Origin: Sipunculus nudus
Taxonomy: Eukaryota > Annelida > Sipuncula > Golfingiida > Sipunculidae
DNA length: 64,000 bases
Assembly: GCA_026874595.1 (NCBI GenBank)
Contig: CM049315.1
Location: forward strand, 2,608,501-2,672,500
Direction of reading: 5' to 3'
Under the pieces are notes generated by a model, which was given only the letters and a program-made list of their open reading frames with translations, had not been told where the DNA came from and searched no databases. Positions 1 to 14,075 of the stretch are shown here, in pieces (within the stretch, counting starts at the first letter, position 1; each line of letters starts with the position of its first letter). The translations under genes were made by a program, and so were the position numbers.

Positions 1-1172
1 TTAAGTGTTTATTTAATCACGTTTCCTGTGACTATTTGGCCAACATTTACACTTCATGCAGGGAAATCAATTTTTGCATTTCGATACCATTATGTCTTAA
101 TATATATCAGGAAATTACATTTTTAAAAATAATTTTAACATAAATTTAAGGTAAGGTGAGGCAAATTTATCACTTATATTTAACTGTTTTAAAAGCCAGT
201 CGTGCAGTGCTTTAAATCACGCATGCGTTGATGCATGGACTCAGAGAGATGCTTCATGGGTTCGCATTCCAGATCGTACATTTTAGCTTTGTTTAGCATC
301 ATTTTTCTAAAAAAAAAAAAAAGCCCGTGAACAACTCTCTCAATCTAGAAGTGATTTACCCCCTTCCCGTCCGTTGTTTATTTATTTATTTTTATGGGAT
401 AATTTATTCAAATAAGAATCATTAAAGCTCTGCTCTAAGCTTATTACATCATGATGCTTGACCTCCCGTGTGCTCATATATTGTTATTAGTTTCAGAGAA
501 AAAAGAATACAGATTAAAAGTCTTGTCAAATGATTTTTCGTCAGTATCTTTTACACACTCGCCCCCGTAACGGTATATATCATGTGTGTATTGGACCTAG
601 GATATCTATGTTCCATGCCACAAATTTTGGAAATGTCACCAGTTACAAAAAAATAAATTCAATAAGATTATTTGCAGCTAGAGCGTTTCCTAAATCCATT
701 ATCCGGCTTTACAGATAAACTGCATGTTCGGGAGTTAATAATAATAAACTTCTAGAAGCCAGGCTGCTCTAAGGCAGGTCACGTGACCCCGCAGGATGAC
801 AGCACGTCGTCAGCAGGATGCCAGAGTTTAGATAATACTTGTTATAAAAACTGGTCATACTTCCTAGATTCTGAGTAATTGATCTAAGATCCGACGGAGT
901 GGTCACGGGGCCACACGTTAACGGGCATTCCCACGATGTGTCCTTAACATTCACATCACCCCGAAAGCACACACTTCGTCTCACGCAGTTATTATTGTAT
1001 TATCATATGTTGATGCAGTGAACGTGTAAAGTTAAATATTACTCTTTTTTTCTTATATATATATCCATCCAAACCACCGGACGACAGAAAGGGATATATA
1101 TACAGGTAGTCAGAAACACGTCAGTCCTGACGATCGCCTGACGATCGCTACCTTGAGTGGAGGTGTGAAATA

Positions 1173-1222
<50 letters not shown>

Positions 1223-2717
1223 CCAAGCATTTCAAACTGATTATGTCGAATTCGACATTGCACTACACATATATCCGCGGCAATGTGAATTTCTCTTTAA
1301 AAATATGAATGAACCTTGCTTATATCAAAGGGGTGTCACAAAAGTTTTAAATTCCTTTTACTTTGAGTGATTTTACATTTAAAACTTAATCTTCTTTGCG
1401 ATGATTTCCCCTTGGAAATATTGAATATCTGTTTAGGATAAATGCCCCTCACTAAAATTTAGAAACATTATAGATTATATAAATGCATCCATATATCCGA
1501 TAATTGTAAATTCTTTCATAGTATTTTTGTTGGATGTATTACACAGAGAACGGCCTGCATAACTTGATATTACCATGCATATTGCCTTTCTTTAAAGTTC
1601 TTATCTAAATTTGTATTTTTATCTCATGTTTCATTGTAAGGAAAATAAATGTTAAGAATATAGCATAAATTTTATGTTTTTCTAAATAGGAAATGTTACC
1701 AGACTAGAGTAAACTGCAAGCTAGATATTTGATAATAAATACTTAATGATTAACATACTGAACTCAGGGCAAAGTAATTCTTTTTTAAAGTTAAAGGTTT
1801 AAAACTCCGTAATATATGAAAAGCGCTTACGACTTTGCCTCAAGAGACCTGTCAACTCGCCAAAGCTATGAGAGCGTAACTTTAACTCGGACTGAGAAAT
1901 TTAATAAAGTGGCCACTTGATTTGAATAAACAACTGCTTCCTAAAAGCGCATCCTTTTTTTATTACTTAACCGCCGGCTTGCCTCACCAAGTGCAAGTCC
2001 CTTGGCTTCTATGTCAGAGCGAGGTTCGCGCGTGCGTATTCGATAGTTTTGTTTTCGGGTGAGTTTTGTATCTTATCTATATTATGTGGAAAAAGAGTTG
2101 CAAAATAACTATCTGTGCACAGTCTACATTTTAAGCCTTGTAATCACGTTTTTCTTAAAGCAGTGTGTATTCCAAACTTTGGATGAATAGCAAAGCATCA
2201 TCGGGAAAAGAGAGATATTTTTATGAGGAGCAATAAGTCCCAAGTGAATGTTGTGACTTTTAAAATCCCAAGGCATTGGGGGCAACTCGACCCCCTCCCC
2301 CCGCCGTATCTGTCACCGTGGCTATTTACAAGCCGATAACCCTGTAGTATTGTACTATATAGGATTGCCACGGGGCTCATAGCCTAACTGTGGGAAAATT
2401 AGCCGTCTCCATGAGTGGCCCCGACCCACTAACTCAGGTTCTCCTGTCGTCAAGCTTACCATATTTCCTGCAATATTGATAAAGACTTCCTCCCCACACA
2501 AGAGGCCCCTGATATTCAGGGACTCTATATAATTCGTATTTTATCGGGATGCCGTGGGAGGCTGGTGCGAGATATCTGCATCAAAGAGAGGGAAGAAGAG
2601 GAGGGGAGACATATAGGTGTCTGTGCCGGCCCCCGCAGCCTGCTACGGCGGGACGCCACGTTATACTCACATCAAGGCAACCCTCAGCATCCATCACAGA
2701 GCATGGTCTGTTCCTAG

Positions 2718-2757
<40 letters not shown>

Positions 2758-3075
2758 AATAAAGCTTTGATTTAGCGGACAAGATGTTTGAAAGAATGAT
2801 GACATTATGGGTTTTAATTGCACACCAAACAGAGGTGATATAAAAATACAGTTAACGATGAGGAATAGGTTTACCACCACAATTCCCTTTCGAAATTGTC
2901 TTTCCCAAATACACGCAGCTACATTCGTGATCAACCAAAGACATAAGAGACAGAGAATTAAGGATAATGCATGTGACGTACCGATATATGAGAATATATT
3001 AAGCACAACAGACGATGAGAAATAGTGCTTGATGAGAAAAGAGAAAAATACAAAGACCGCCACACACACATGTAC

Positions 3076-3123
<48 letters not shown>

Positions 3124-5893
3124 AAGCAAACAAAAAAACAAAGCAGATGCTCTCACGTCCACACATACTATAATACCTGAGCGCACACACATACAAAACA
3201 CATAAAACACACGCATCATATAATATTGCTTCTTGCAATTTCTTGAAAATTACCTTGACGTTATATGAAGAATAAAAAGTAAATAAGAAATGGAATAATT
3301 TATTGATCATACATGAAGTGTACAACAATGTTAATGACCCGTTGATATTTACAAATGAAGATGATTCAATGTGACATGGGTCAGAGACCCTAGAAATATA
3401 GTTTGATAATGAATGAATAAAAAATTTTGGAGTCTTGTCAGCATAATAAATGTACCGTGCTATATAATCTTCAGATTTACTCTTGAGCAAGATGTTATAC
3501 TGCATTTATATATTAATATATAAATATATATATATTATATAATTATATATTACATAATTATATATTATAATGGTTCCTGTAACATTGCAGTCCATATATA
3601 TATACCACACACAATATTTATTTGGGGATTTGATTTACATAAAAGCATTTTTGATGAATATTTTCAACATATGGTCATTTTTATATTTTCATTATATATA
3701 TGGTCATATTTATGAATTCTTAAATAATAAATTGTAATTTTGCTGTAAATGATTGTTTGTTTTGTCACAATTTATATGTGCGTTAAAATTAAGCAAGAAA
3801 TTTGTGTGTCGTCATTGATCTGAGATTCAGGTAAACATAGAGCATTAAAGGGAAGTTTGCAATTCCTAACATTACACAAATACCGAGAAATTTGTCCCGA
3901 CACCATTACGAGCAGTCACGATTTGTACCCGTGACCAAATTGCCACATTTTACGACAATCCCAGTCTTTACCGCAAAGACGCGGTCTTTACCGTAAAGAC
4001 GCCGGCTTAACCCCCGGCCAGCAATATTAGCTAGGAGGCGCCAGGGGTCAACTTGAGTCGGTAACTGTATACCAGATGTTTGGACTTATAGAGCCATTAG
4101 GACAAGTCGGCTTCATTACCATCGTTTACAAGAGCTGTCCCTTCTAGTTCTGAGAAGCAACCGCCCATGGGAAAAGCTTGCTGACCAAGATCTTATTCTA
4201 TTTAATGGCAGTCCAATACACCGCATTGTATACATATGATCCTTACGCCCTTTTATTGTTTATATATAACTTTATACTTTATACTTCTCCTAGGTAAAGC
4301 GTGGGGGCATTAGTTCTACATTCCCTGGTCTCTTGCCTGCCCTTGGTTTATGTATGCACGTGTATATCTGTATGTAGGTTTGGCGAAGGGGCGCCGGGCG
4401 GGGGGCAGCGAGCGCGAACACGCACACCTGTCCGAAAAGGCTGGACAAATCCCGCCCAAGTCTCGTCACGAGGAGATCTGGAAAAACTCAGACCTACAAC
4501 AGCTGAGAGAGGCTTTCACTCCGATTATACTACCGTAGACCTTGGACGGTTGATTTGATTCCCAATGTCTGCAGGCTTTTTATTTTATGATTTCCAAAGA
4601 TATATAGGTACCTTAGACATGGTTAAAAATATATGATTTTTTAATACTTTTATCAAATGTATGGCCGCCTAACGGTTGAGACAGTAAATGTAGCTGTTTC
4701 TTGTGGACCGCCAGCAAAATTTTTATGAGCATTCAGCAGTAAGTGGTTTCTTCCACAATGAATCTCGGTCGACTTTGTTTTTTAATTTATTTATAAAGTA
4801 ACAATTTCGATTATTCTAATATGCTTATTCGATATTGGTACATTCGGAATAACCAAACGTTAAAGTTAATACCTAAAACTTCTGACACACATATTATATA
4901 TACGATGGATCTCTTTGGTATAGTTTATAAACCCTGTTTTGTGTGGAAGCATATATAAATAGGATACGATATTGCTAATAACATAAAGTCATCAGTTCCG
5001 AGAGATTTTGATTCCTATCTTAAATTTAATTCGGTTTCGTTGCTGGTAAAACGGATTCCGTATAATTAATCTCTGATGTATTTGTGCTGTAAATACCTAT
5101 GTATGGAATCCTATAGAAAATCCCCCGGAGATATATGTGACACTTGCTCACGAAAGTGTACTTCCCAAAGGAAACGACTATCTGTAACATTTCGAGGAGT
5201 TTCTTCCTAACCCCTGCTTGGCGGATATTGAGCCAAGACTCACATTCTGGCCTTGTAGAAATGTGTTGCTCTGTAGCATTATTAGAGTCTGTTGTAATCA
5301 AATAAATTCAGCCTAATCGAGTGACTGTAAAAAAAAAACATTTTACAATGTGGCTTCCTAATGGTTATTATATTGTGCATGACGCACATGAATTACGGAT
5401 AAATGAAAACCTGAAACAATGCTAACACACTCTCTAAGTATATGTGTGCATATACATGTGAAAGCCCATGATGATGACTGTTCTAAGTTTTCCCCAAGCC
5501 GTCCTCATCAGTACTCTAGTAAGACAAAGAAATATTGTGAATTTCATTTTTAAAAAATTTGATTTCCTGCAACTCCGGTGAAAAAAACACTCATTTTGGC
5601 TGTATCACCATTTAGGGGAATCTGCTAATGCATCCTTTATATATATATATATATATCCATTATCAACATATATAATTAATGGGCCTTTTTTTTGTGCACA
5701 TAGTTAGATATCGGTTCAAGCTGGTGTACATTCGTAAGGACATTATGAATGACAGTTTACAACAAAATTATATGCAGTATAATACACCAGCACAATTGAT
5801 TTGCGATGGCCTATATGGACGCACGGGACGCACTGACGCGTCTGAGAATTATGATGTAGTTCTAATGTCATAAAGTCCTACAGAGTTGATGGT
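1..5893. other. Gene-free flank downstream of Hand
   Basis: No coding region is supported here. It lies beyond the Hand stop codon, so its right part may include the Hand 3' UTR; no convincing AATAAA was found on the minus strand within about 500 bases of the stop (a TATAAA-like hexamer lies near 5636-5641). Simple repeats are (TA)n at 1171-1220, (GA)n at 2718-2755 and 3078-3122. Open frames over the GA tracts are artefacts of low-complexity sequence. A GC-rich patch at about 4380-4520 has an open frame on the plus strand that I do not recognise. A 12-bp palindrome GGTCACGTGACC sits at 777-788. Confidence 0.6.
3964..4000. repeat. Tandem pair of 17-bp hairpins
   Basis: GTCTTTACCGCAAAGAC (3964-3980) and GTCTTTACCGTAAAGAC (3984-4000) repeat with a 20-bp period. 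The second is a perfect palindrome of two 8-bp arms around one base; the first has one arm mismatch. This may be a protein-binding repeat or the remains of an element terminus. No function is assigned. Confidence 0.6.
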
Positions 5894-5989
5894 TTACTGT
5901 TTGAGCTCGGACGCCCACACGTGCTGCGGCCAACCCGTTCTCCCCTTGTTCTTCTTGTTGCTATCCCCGCTCACTCTGGCTATCTCCTC
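5894..5989 (-). CDS. Hand: Hand bHLH transcription factor, terminal exon (exon 2)
   Basis: This exon gives the last 31 residues of the Hand protein and a TAA stop. On the minus strand it follows TTGTCTTTGCAG, a good acceptor with a pyrimidine-rich stretch, and opens with GAG GAG ATA GCC. It ends in KGRTGWPQHVWASELKQ, which differs from the near-invariant vertebrate HAND C-terminus only by Ser for Leu in the WALELK block. Reading phase is 0, which matches the phase-0 donor of exon 1, so the join needs no adjustment. The residues just after the join (EEIARVSGDSNKKN) are basic and polar, as at the same place in the family. The exon is too short to be found by open-frame length; the motif and the acceptor identify it. 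An intron after the bHLH domain with a short last exon is also the structure of vertebrate HAND1 and HAND2. Confidence 0.93.
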   Translation of the reverse strand, partial: EEIARVSGDSNKKNKGRTGWPQHVWASELKQ

Positions 5990-6480
5990 CTGCAAAGACA
6001 ACAAACATAACTGTAACAATCACTGTGTAATAATTAATAAGTAATAATAAGTAATAAGTATATGTAATAATATCGATAACTTATGATGATGTGACAAATA
6101 TTAGTAACATTTATCAATGAGTATTCATATCAATGGTTATTTCTTCATGTAACATACAAACGGTTTTAGAAACCAGAAATCGCTGTCGATTAAGTGATGA
6201 CTTTTTATCTATTTGTGATTTATCCTGGTGTTTAATTAGTTCCTATTCTTAGACTGCTATATGTAAGTTTCTTGAATCAGGTTTAAAAAGTGCATGCCCG
6301 GAAATTAAACTGACCTTTAATTATATCTCGTTTTTTATAAACTTACAATGTTATCTTTTCTGGTATACAATATGATAAATTATAACGAAATTAATTTATG
6401 CATGACAATTAATGAAACAATGGAAATAAAATATAAAAAATACGGAATAATATCATATAAAACGAAATATTAATATACAA

Positions 6481-6564
6481 TATAATATAATATAATATAA
6501 TATAATATAATATAATATAATATAATATAATATAATATAATATAATATAATATAATATAATATA
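6481..6564. repeat. (TATAA)n pentanucleotide array
   Basis: About 17 uninterrupted copies of a 5-bp TATAA unit lie in the Hand intron, 490 bp upstream of exon 2 in the direction of transcription. The same unit forms arrays at about 13905-14040 and, on the other strand, at 32247-32343. All open frames over it are artefacts. Confidence 0.95.
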
Positions 6565-7341
6565 AACAAGTGTATTAAATAATGGGAAAACCAAACAAAT
6601 GAATTGAGATAGTTATTGTTTTACACAGCAACAGATAATGTTATCATTGCGAACATGCATTGCACTCTGTATTGTCGTTGGCGCGAGACTCGGGAGCGGC
6701 CATGCAGGGTGAGCAGACGACACTCACGACAGAGTGTTATCGTCATCTGTATGTGCCATGTGCATGTGAGGCAGATGTTCCAATAACACCACCAGCCACA
6801 GTCTTCACGGACTAATTTTTGCCCTGGGGATGATGATCGTGTTAACGTCAGTAAGTTAATATCCTAACAAGCTAGTTCATGTCGCTGCCACGTGGCTCGA
6901 GGCCAGCCCGCTCCGGTAATTATGGTTAAATGAATGATTTTCACAGAAGTGGCAATTTCAAAATTTCCCTTCCCGGCTGGCATGCCGTGTGTATGGTGTT
7001 CAGATTACGGGTGCTATATGGTAATAACAACTGCTCTGACAGGTCCATCAAAGGCCGTGCAGTCAATCATCTTTTAAACAAATTAGTATTGTTTTGATAA
7101 TTATGTGGTAAATATTTTAATTCATAAGATAAAATACAATTTTGATAATTGTTATATATGTTGTATTATATCATATCATTTTATTTTATATTAATTTATT
7201 TCTTATTTTATTTTAAGAAATGTTTAATGTAACGTATATTATTAAACATCATGCATCTAATGCATAAAATACATATAATGCACACGAACACACACGAAAC
7301 ACAGCACACACATAAAACACACATGAAAGATACATGACGGA

Positions 7342-7343
<2 letters not shown>

Positions 7344-7404
<61 letters not shown>

Positions 7405-7483
7405 ATTCACAACATCTCCTTTATCCATCTGTCTGTCTCTCTGTCTCTTTCTCTCTGTCTCTTCTCTCTGTCTCTTTCTGTCT

Positions 7484-7541
<58 letters not shown>
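7344..7541. repeat. Compound (AT)n and (CT)n microsatellite
   Basis: An (AT)n tract at 7344-7400 is followed by a CTGT/CTTT-rich interrupted tract and then a pure (CT)n run at about 7499-7538. It lies in the Hand intron. Apparent proteins rich in Tyr-Ile or Arg-Glu here are low-complexity artefacts. Confidence 0.95.
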
Positions 7542-7543
<2 letters not shown>

Positions 7544-8588
7544 CTGTTTTGTAGGTATAGTGCTTCAGATGGCGTTAGAGGATTCCTTCTAGTTCAGTAA
7601 GGTCGCCTACTTTACTCGCACCTGTGCAATACCTTTACTTAATATCAGAGTAATATGTAAACAATACCTCATATTAAAGATGATCTATAGTTTTTAGACT
7701 GACCTAGGCGCACGGCGAGCGCTGTGTTTGCAAGGTGTCACGGAATGTCAGGTACATATATTTGTTATACATTTGTCAGACAACATTTGTGCATCAACAA
7801 CAATGAAGCACACATTAATAACCCAGGACTGTATAGTGAATCCATAGCCACGATTTATTTGATGCTGTGCTGTCAAAGATAGAGACAGAACCAGTTGCTG
7901 TGCTTATCAATAGACGCACAAGCATGTTGCAAAGGCTAAGCTTTATAATATATTGGGAGCAAGACCCCTGCAGCGCAAATTCACCCGAACCACGAACAAT
8001 GTTCACCTTGTATACATTAATATAACGAACTTTACCCCCACCTTTTTGTCACTTATATACTACCCCCACCAAGGTGCGATTTTGCACCGGAGTGAAAAAG
8101 AATGCGGAAATTTGGAAGGCGTACACGAGAAGTATAAAAAGTAGGGTGTATATAGCTTATAGCTATCGGTGACCCCGGGACTTGATCGGCCTGCTTACTC
8201 TATTCTTAGGATATGTTTGCATCCAGGAATATCAACAATTGAAATGTGAGTATTCTATGTTTTGAGAAAGAAGTTGGCCTCTGTTCAGACACCTGCACGG
8301 GAAGCAAATTATCCATGTTTCTCGTGGTAATACAAAATAATAGAAAATGATCTTTGTTATATAAAAAAGCCGAGGAGCGGAGGGGGGGGGTGTATGTTGT
8401 GAACAAATTACTCTCCGCCAAAATTTGCTAAACCCCATGAAATATCTAAACGTTGGTGAAACCAGAAGTGAGTGTCTGCGTGTAAGTGTGTGTGTGTGTG
8501 GATGGGGGGGGAGTTGTTATTCCTGTAATCTATACGAAACGAAACGAATTTTGGGTAAATGTGAAAGGTGTCATATTAGATAAAAGAT

Positions 8589-8593
<5 letters not shown>

Positions 8594-8634
<41 letters not shown>
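8594..8634. repeat. (AT)n microsatellite
   Basis: A run of about 20 AT dinucleotides in the Hand intron, about 200 bp from the palindromic MITE. Confidence 0.9.
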
Positions 8635-8636
<2 letters not shown>

Positions 8637-8838
8637 AAACTTTGAAATTGTAGGCCCAGGTAAACAAGTACACGCTTCCTCGCCCATAAACATGTGCATG
8701 AGCATTTATACTCACGCATGTATTTATACACACTGGCACACACACTTATATATACATTGTATATATGTTGTAATTTCGTGTATAGTTTACATATTGCATT
8801 TCCATATGGATTTATCAAAACACATAATCACATATATA

Positions 8839-8941
8839 CAGTTAAACCTTTGTGTTGAGGGCACCCTTGAGACTGGGCCAAACTATCAACTCTATAGAGG
8901 TGGCCAATTCATGGAGGTGCCGACTAGGAGAGGTTCCACTG
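8839..8941. mobile_element. Short palindromic pogo/Tigger-like MITE
   Basis: The left end reads CAGTTAAACCTTTGTG and the right end, reverse-complemented, CAGTGGAACCTCTCCT; both then reach a GGCACC block. Ends of the form CAGT..AACCT followed by a gap and a GNNCACC block are typical of pogo/Tigger-type Tc1-mariner elements. The left flank is TA, the expected target; the right flank has decayed to CA. At 103 bp it is almost all terminal inverted repeat, so it cannot encode a transposase. It sits in the Hand intron. Compare the larger relative at 38068-38799. Confidence 0.7.
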
Positions 8942-11027
8942 CATATAGTTTTCATGTAGACCTGGACTCGGTCGTGCGTCTTGTTGACTACATACTGGCG
9001 TGATGCGTTCTGTTTTACTAGGCTATACAGACCAGCCGGTTTGCTGTAAGGCTTGCACATCTTTACTGCACAAACAACGTCTCAGTTTGTGGGGCCTGAT
9101 ATCTTTATGACATAAACAGTATTGTCTGAAGCGGCCCGATGATATATGCCTTTTCTCGTACAAGGATTTTCGTTCAACATACGCTGTAAAGTTATCTCCC
9201 CGCCTCAGCGTACCGTAGCCCTTCTAAAACGAGACCTGCGCCCACGACGATAACCCTGACTCATAAAAAACATCACCCAAGACCGCACTTCTATCCAGCG
9301 ACAGATAAAAAAGACACCAACTTGAGACGGGATTCCAGTGTCAAATTCAATCGGGTAACCCGTGGTAAGTGATACCCGGAGACGTTGACATGCTCAGGGT
9401 TAACTGTCGTAACGTCGCCGGGTCAGCCAGTACAGACCCCTATGATAGGTGCTTGTTAACTTTCTTACCCTCGTTTTGATTATGATAAAATGTAAAACGT
9501 GTGGTGCTGTCATAAACTTTAGTAAATACAAAAGTCTGAACTTTTTTCTGAGACGGTGAGGTTGTTTTAAGTCTATTTTTTAAGCCGTTTGTTTTAGTAA
9601 AAAAAACGAGCATAAACTGTGAGTTAAAATAAAACAGCATTACCAATTCATAGCAGAATGCAAGTCAAATTCATAAGTAATCTGATATTTACTGGTGAAT
9701 ATAATTTTACTTAATGTTTAAATGCTACCATTAATTTATCATACATAACTCAATCAGCCCGGAAATACAATAATAAACAGATATAAAATTGAGTTAAGAA
9801 CAATAAGGAGTAATCCAATAAAATTACGTTTTGATATTTCTTATAATTATATACCATAATAAGATTGAATAGATAGATATGAAACGGAAACTGAACTGTT
9901 CAATGGCAAACGTTTAATGTTAACCGAAGCTAGAACTATTTTGTATATCAAGAATTCTTTGTTTCGAATATTCCCATTGTGTTAACTTTAAGAATAAATA
10001 TGATTTCTCTGCACGCGTACAATATTATATAAAATATGAAGAGTATGATATTTAAAACATTTATTCAGCGACGATTAATTCCCGGTTTATATGTATTTCT
10101 TTTTATCTTATAAAATATAAATGGTAAATTCAATAGACATTTCAAAGGGATTTTATTAAAACAAAGGAACAGTTGTTTTGTCCGATAAAAGAGCTAAAGT
10201 TTAACTGACTATCTATATAGTGGTTTCATATCCCGCAGTCCACGCGTGTATTTGAGTTGTATACAGTTACGCGTGTATAACTAGGGGGCACTTACGTGTA
10301 CCCCACCTCGCGTAACGTAGCCTGGCCAGTTGGTGTAACCCATCTCGGCTTGTGTACATTGTTTGTTTAAGGCCGTCCGTTAATACATTAACCCCTGCCG
10401 TGCGGGGTATCACCCTCTCACTGTTACCCCTGCTCTCAATAGGACCGATGCCTGGTACTCCGTAACCCCGCATATACACAAACGTAACCAACGCCCGTAC
10501 CCTCACATATCATAAGGAATCATATACTATCTCAAAACGGACAGGGGTGTACAGGCTGGTGGTTAAACACGGTTTAGCTAATGAAACCTTGGTATCTCGT
10601 TTATCCTCCTTAAAATATAAAAATAGGAACGTAAATATTATGTTACATTCCTGTTTTGTTTTTATGTAAAACAGACAGAAACATGCAATGTTGTGCTACT
10701 AAACAGAAAGTTAACAAATGTCCCGTTTGTTACTAACCTTCTTTTTAAAGCGAAGTTACTCTCTTGAAAAATAATCTACTCTAAGCTGAAAATTCTCATT
10801 GTGAAAACAAAATTTTTACTCTATTTTTAAATTCGCTTTCGGCATGATATCTTATAATGATCTTATACATATCATTTCAGTTAACCCCCCCCCCCCCCGA
10901 GATGAAAATTCTAAAACAGGAAAAATATGTTCCTCTTGTTGTAAATAAATTTTCATTAAATACGAATCATCGAATGTTTTATCTTAAAGCAAGAATAAGA
11001 TGCAGCAGTAGATCTGTTTCGTTTATG

Positions 11028-11106
<79 letters not shown>
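11028..11106. repeat. (AAT)n trinucleotide array
   Basis: About 26 copies of ATA/AAT in the Hand intron, followed by degenerate TTATTATT sequence to about 11150. Poly-Ile and poly-Tyr open frames over it are artefacts. Confidence 0.95.
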
Positions 11107-11108
<2 letters not shown>

Positions 11109-13904
11109 GTTTATTATTATTTTTATTATGATTATTATGATTATTATTATAATACGTCGAATAATATTACAGTTGTCACCTTGAGTAATCATAAAGGTAT
11201 AACCTATAATAATTAAGGAGAAATATATTTTAAATTCATCTCCATAATAATGCCCCATTAAAATAATTGTCGGTTAAACCACAGTCTCCACTGATATACG
11301 ATTATGAGTGTCACAGAGCTGTCAAGTTATCTTACATGAGACGAAGCACGCCAGCTGTCCGTCCTTAAAGTCCAGGAGAGCTGTGCCTTATGCAATAGAA
11401 ACCAGTCTCGTTGTATACGATGAAAAGCAAGGCGCAGAACTTAAGCATCGTCTTGATAGACGTACATGTGCGCATGCCTTTCAAACTGACCAGTGGATGA
11501 CCACAATATAAAGCTCCACGCACGTGCAGCCTCGTTTTCGTTTAGCCACAAGAAATAAAGAAATGACGGCAGAAAAGCAGAACTTCGTGAAATCATTAAA
11601 TGACCACCGCACCAAAGGTGACAAGCGGTTGTCACTAACGCAGAGTGACAAGTTAATAGCGGCCACTGAAAGAACTGGACATAAACATTTGTTTAAGCTG
11701 GGGTCAGTAATTTGTGGTGGACCACCCCCCGCCTCGCTGTCTGCCCGTGTCCAGCAGTGTCCGGTCGGGCTGACCAGCCTTCCCCGTTGCTGTTAACCCC
11801 GTCAGCCTTGCTGGTGCCTTAATATTCATCTATCTGCTCCTTGAGGTGCTGGATTGTCAGGCTGTATCAGCAGCTAACAAAGATGACAGTTCTGGAGTTG
11901 CTGCAGCGTGCTCTTCACAGCAGGCGGCAGTCAACTCTAAACACGTGGCTTCATATATATTCCTCATCCCTTTATATATACTTAAAGATTCCTTAGACAA
12001 CGGAGAAAAAATATCTTAAAATAAAATATTACCAACCAAGAAATTGTATACCAAAGGCACATATTGAAGACCATGCAACGTTTCAGACTAGGTTACTTTA
12101 GGACATTGCATTTACAATTTATGCGTTAAGCATACGAAAAAAAGATTATTATTATATAAAATATTATAAAACAACAAAATACTCTAACTTATCTATCTAA
12201 TCAAATCAATGAAATGTTAATTCTTATTCTACAAAAATCGACAAAAAAGCTTTATATTACACACATTTATGTCACATGGTTCAGTTTAACCATTACACAA
12301 AACTGGTTTAATACAATTAAATAGATATGCTGATAGTAAAGCACAACACGTGTATTTACAAATATAATGTCATCCATGGAAATGTTCATCTACTTTTTTT
12401 CATTCAATTTATTTTATTTTTGACGATGCAAATATATGGTCTTTAGGTGGATCAAAATTTCAGTTCTCAAAGTTCTTTGAAAGTTCCTTAATGCCTTGTA
12501 ACTGCAGAATATATGTCTATTTAATACATATGATCAATTGATCACTTTTAAGTGTACAGTTAATACACCAAAAGATATATGAATATTTATCCGATCTTCT
12601 AAATCAAGCAAATTATCATTTTCTCTTCTCACTAAGCTCACTTAACTATTTTCCCAAATTAATTGCTCCGCGGTTCTACCCTTCATTTCGTTATATTATA
12701 TGACATTTTATTAATCAAAATACATTGAAATATATACCACAATATGTGCTCGATACACTGTTAATTTAAAAAAAAACATATTTGGATTATGTAATATATA
12801 TTCGGAACTTTATATACTTTTCTCAAAGCATGCAAAAGAAATGAAAGCCAGTTACTCCATGAGTACAACACCGACAGGAAAAAAAACTGGAAGAGATACT
12901 TCACTGTTACACTTTTACTGGTTTGTAGGGTTTTATCAGAAGTGCACCCGCCCCAGATGTGAGGGATCTAAGTGTCTTTGTTCGACTGAGCTAACTCATT
13001 AGCCGTATCTATAGCCTTATCTAACGAGGTAGTTAGGATCCCGGGCAGTGAGCTACGTCTGATAGTACCGCGGACACGTGGATGATCACTCAGCTCGCTC
13101 TCAATAATATACTTTCTATCCATTCATTAAATTTTACTCGCAGACATGTTTCACTCATGTAGGTTTCCTCTATATCAATCTATCTACCTATTATATTTTT
13201 CTACGTTTATAGGCCTAGTTTAATTTACATACCTCTGCGGGTAAGCTTGTTTTTATTCTTACATGTTAATGGTTTATTCAAATTTGTCAAATGAAATTGC
13301 ATTTTATTAATTTAACTAAACTTCCAAGTATCTTTGTTTATTTATCTGTTATTCTATTTATTTATTTATTTGAAGCAACCGCGTATTCATTTCTTTCAGA
13401 ACTCCTGCTTAATCATCCCTCTCAACTGCTGCACAAGATCTTTATTTCTGTTTTACTATACTTTATTAGCCAGAACCATTCTATTATATATAATATTATT
13501 TTTTATATGTGTATTCGTGACGTTGTGTGTTCTTTTTATTTATCATTTAAAATTGCATTGTTTTCATCTGTTGGATATGCGCTTGTAATTTCTTGTGAAT
13601 GAAGGTTTTCTGTCATTTCCTACTAATTTCTTTTGCAGCTGTTATGCTTTAAAATTCTAGTTAGTAATTTCAGAAGACAGATAATTTACTGTGAAGCTAT
13701 ACCCTTAGTCCTCTGAGTGAATTTCTCCTTTTTTTAACAAATACAAATGAACCACGTTTCTTCTCTGGTTTACATCTTTTATTTAATTTTTTGAAGTGAG
13801 AAATCATTGTTTGAGGATGAAATTCGATTTCATAATATATGAAAGTTGGTCTTTGTGAAATTTCTGAACAGATTAACGTTTTGCATAAATTGTAGCTTTA
13901 AATA

Positions 13905-14075
13905 ATAATATAAAATATAATATAATATAATATGATATGATATAATATGTATAAATATAATATAATATAATATAATATAATATAATATAATATAATATAA
14001 TATAATATAATATAATATAATATAATATAATATAATATTATAATACTTATTATAATACTTATTATAATACTTATT
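13905..14075. repeat. (TATAA)n array with 12-bp edge repeat
   Basis: A slightly interrupted (TATAA)n tract to about 14040 is followed by about three copies of a 12-bp unit (TTATAATACTTA). It lies in the Hand intron and is longer than the array at 6481-6564. Confidence 0.9.

Noticed and set aside
250-275. B-box-like GGTTCGCATTCC, possible SINE or tRNA
   Set aside because: No A-box at the right distance and no tRNA fold.
2581-3219. 212-codon minus-strand frame rich in Ser-Leu
   Set aside because: It spans two (GA)n tracts, which supply the Ser-Leu runs; no known domain in the rest.
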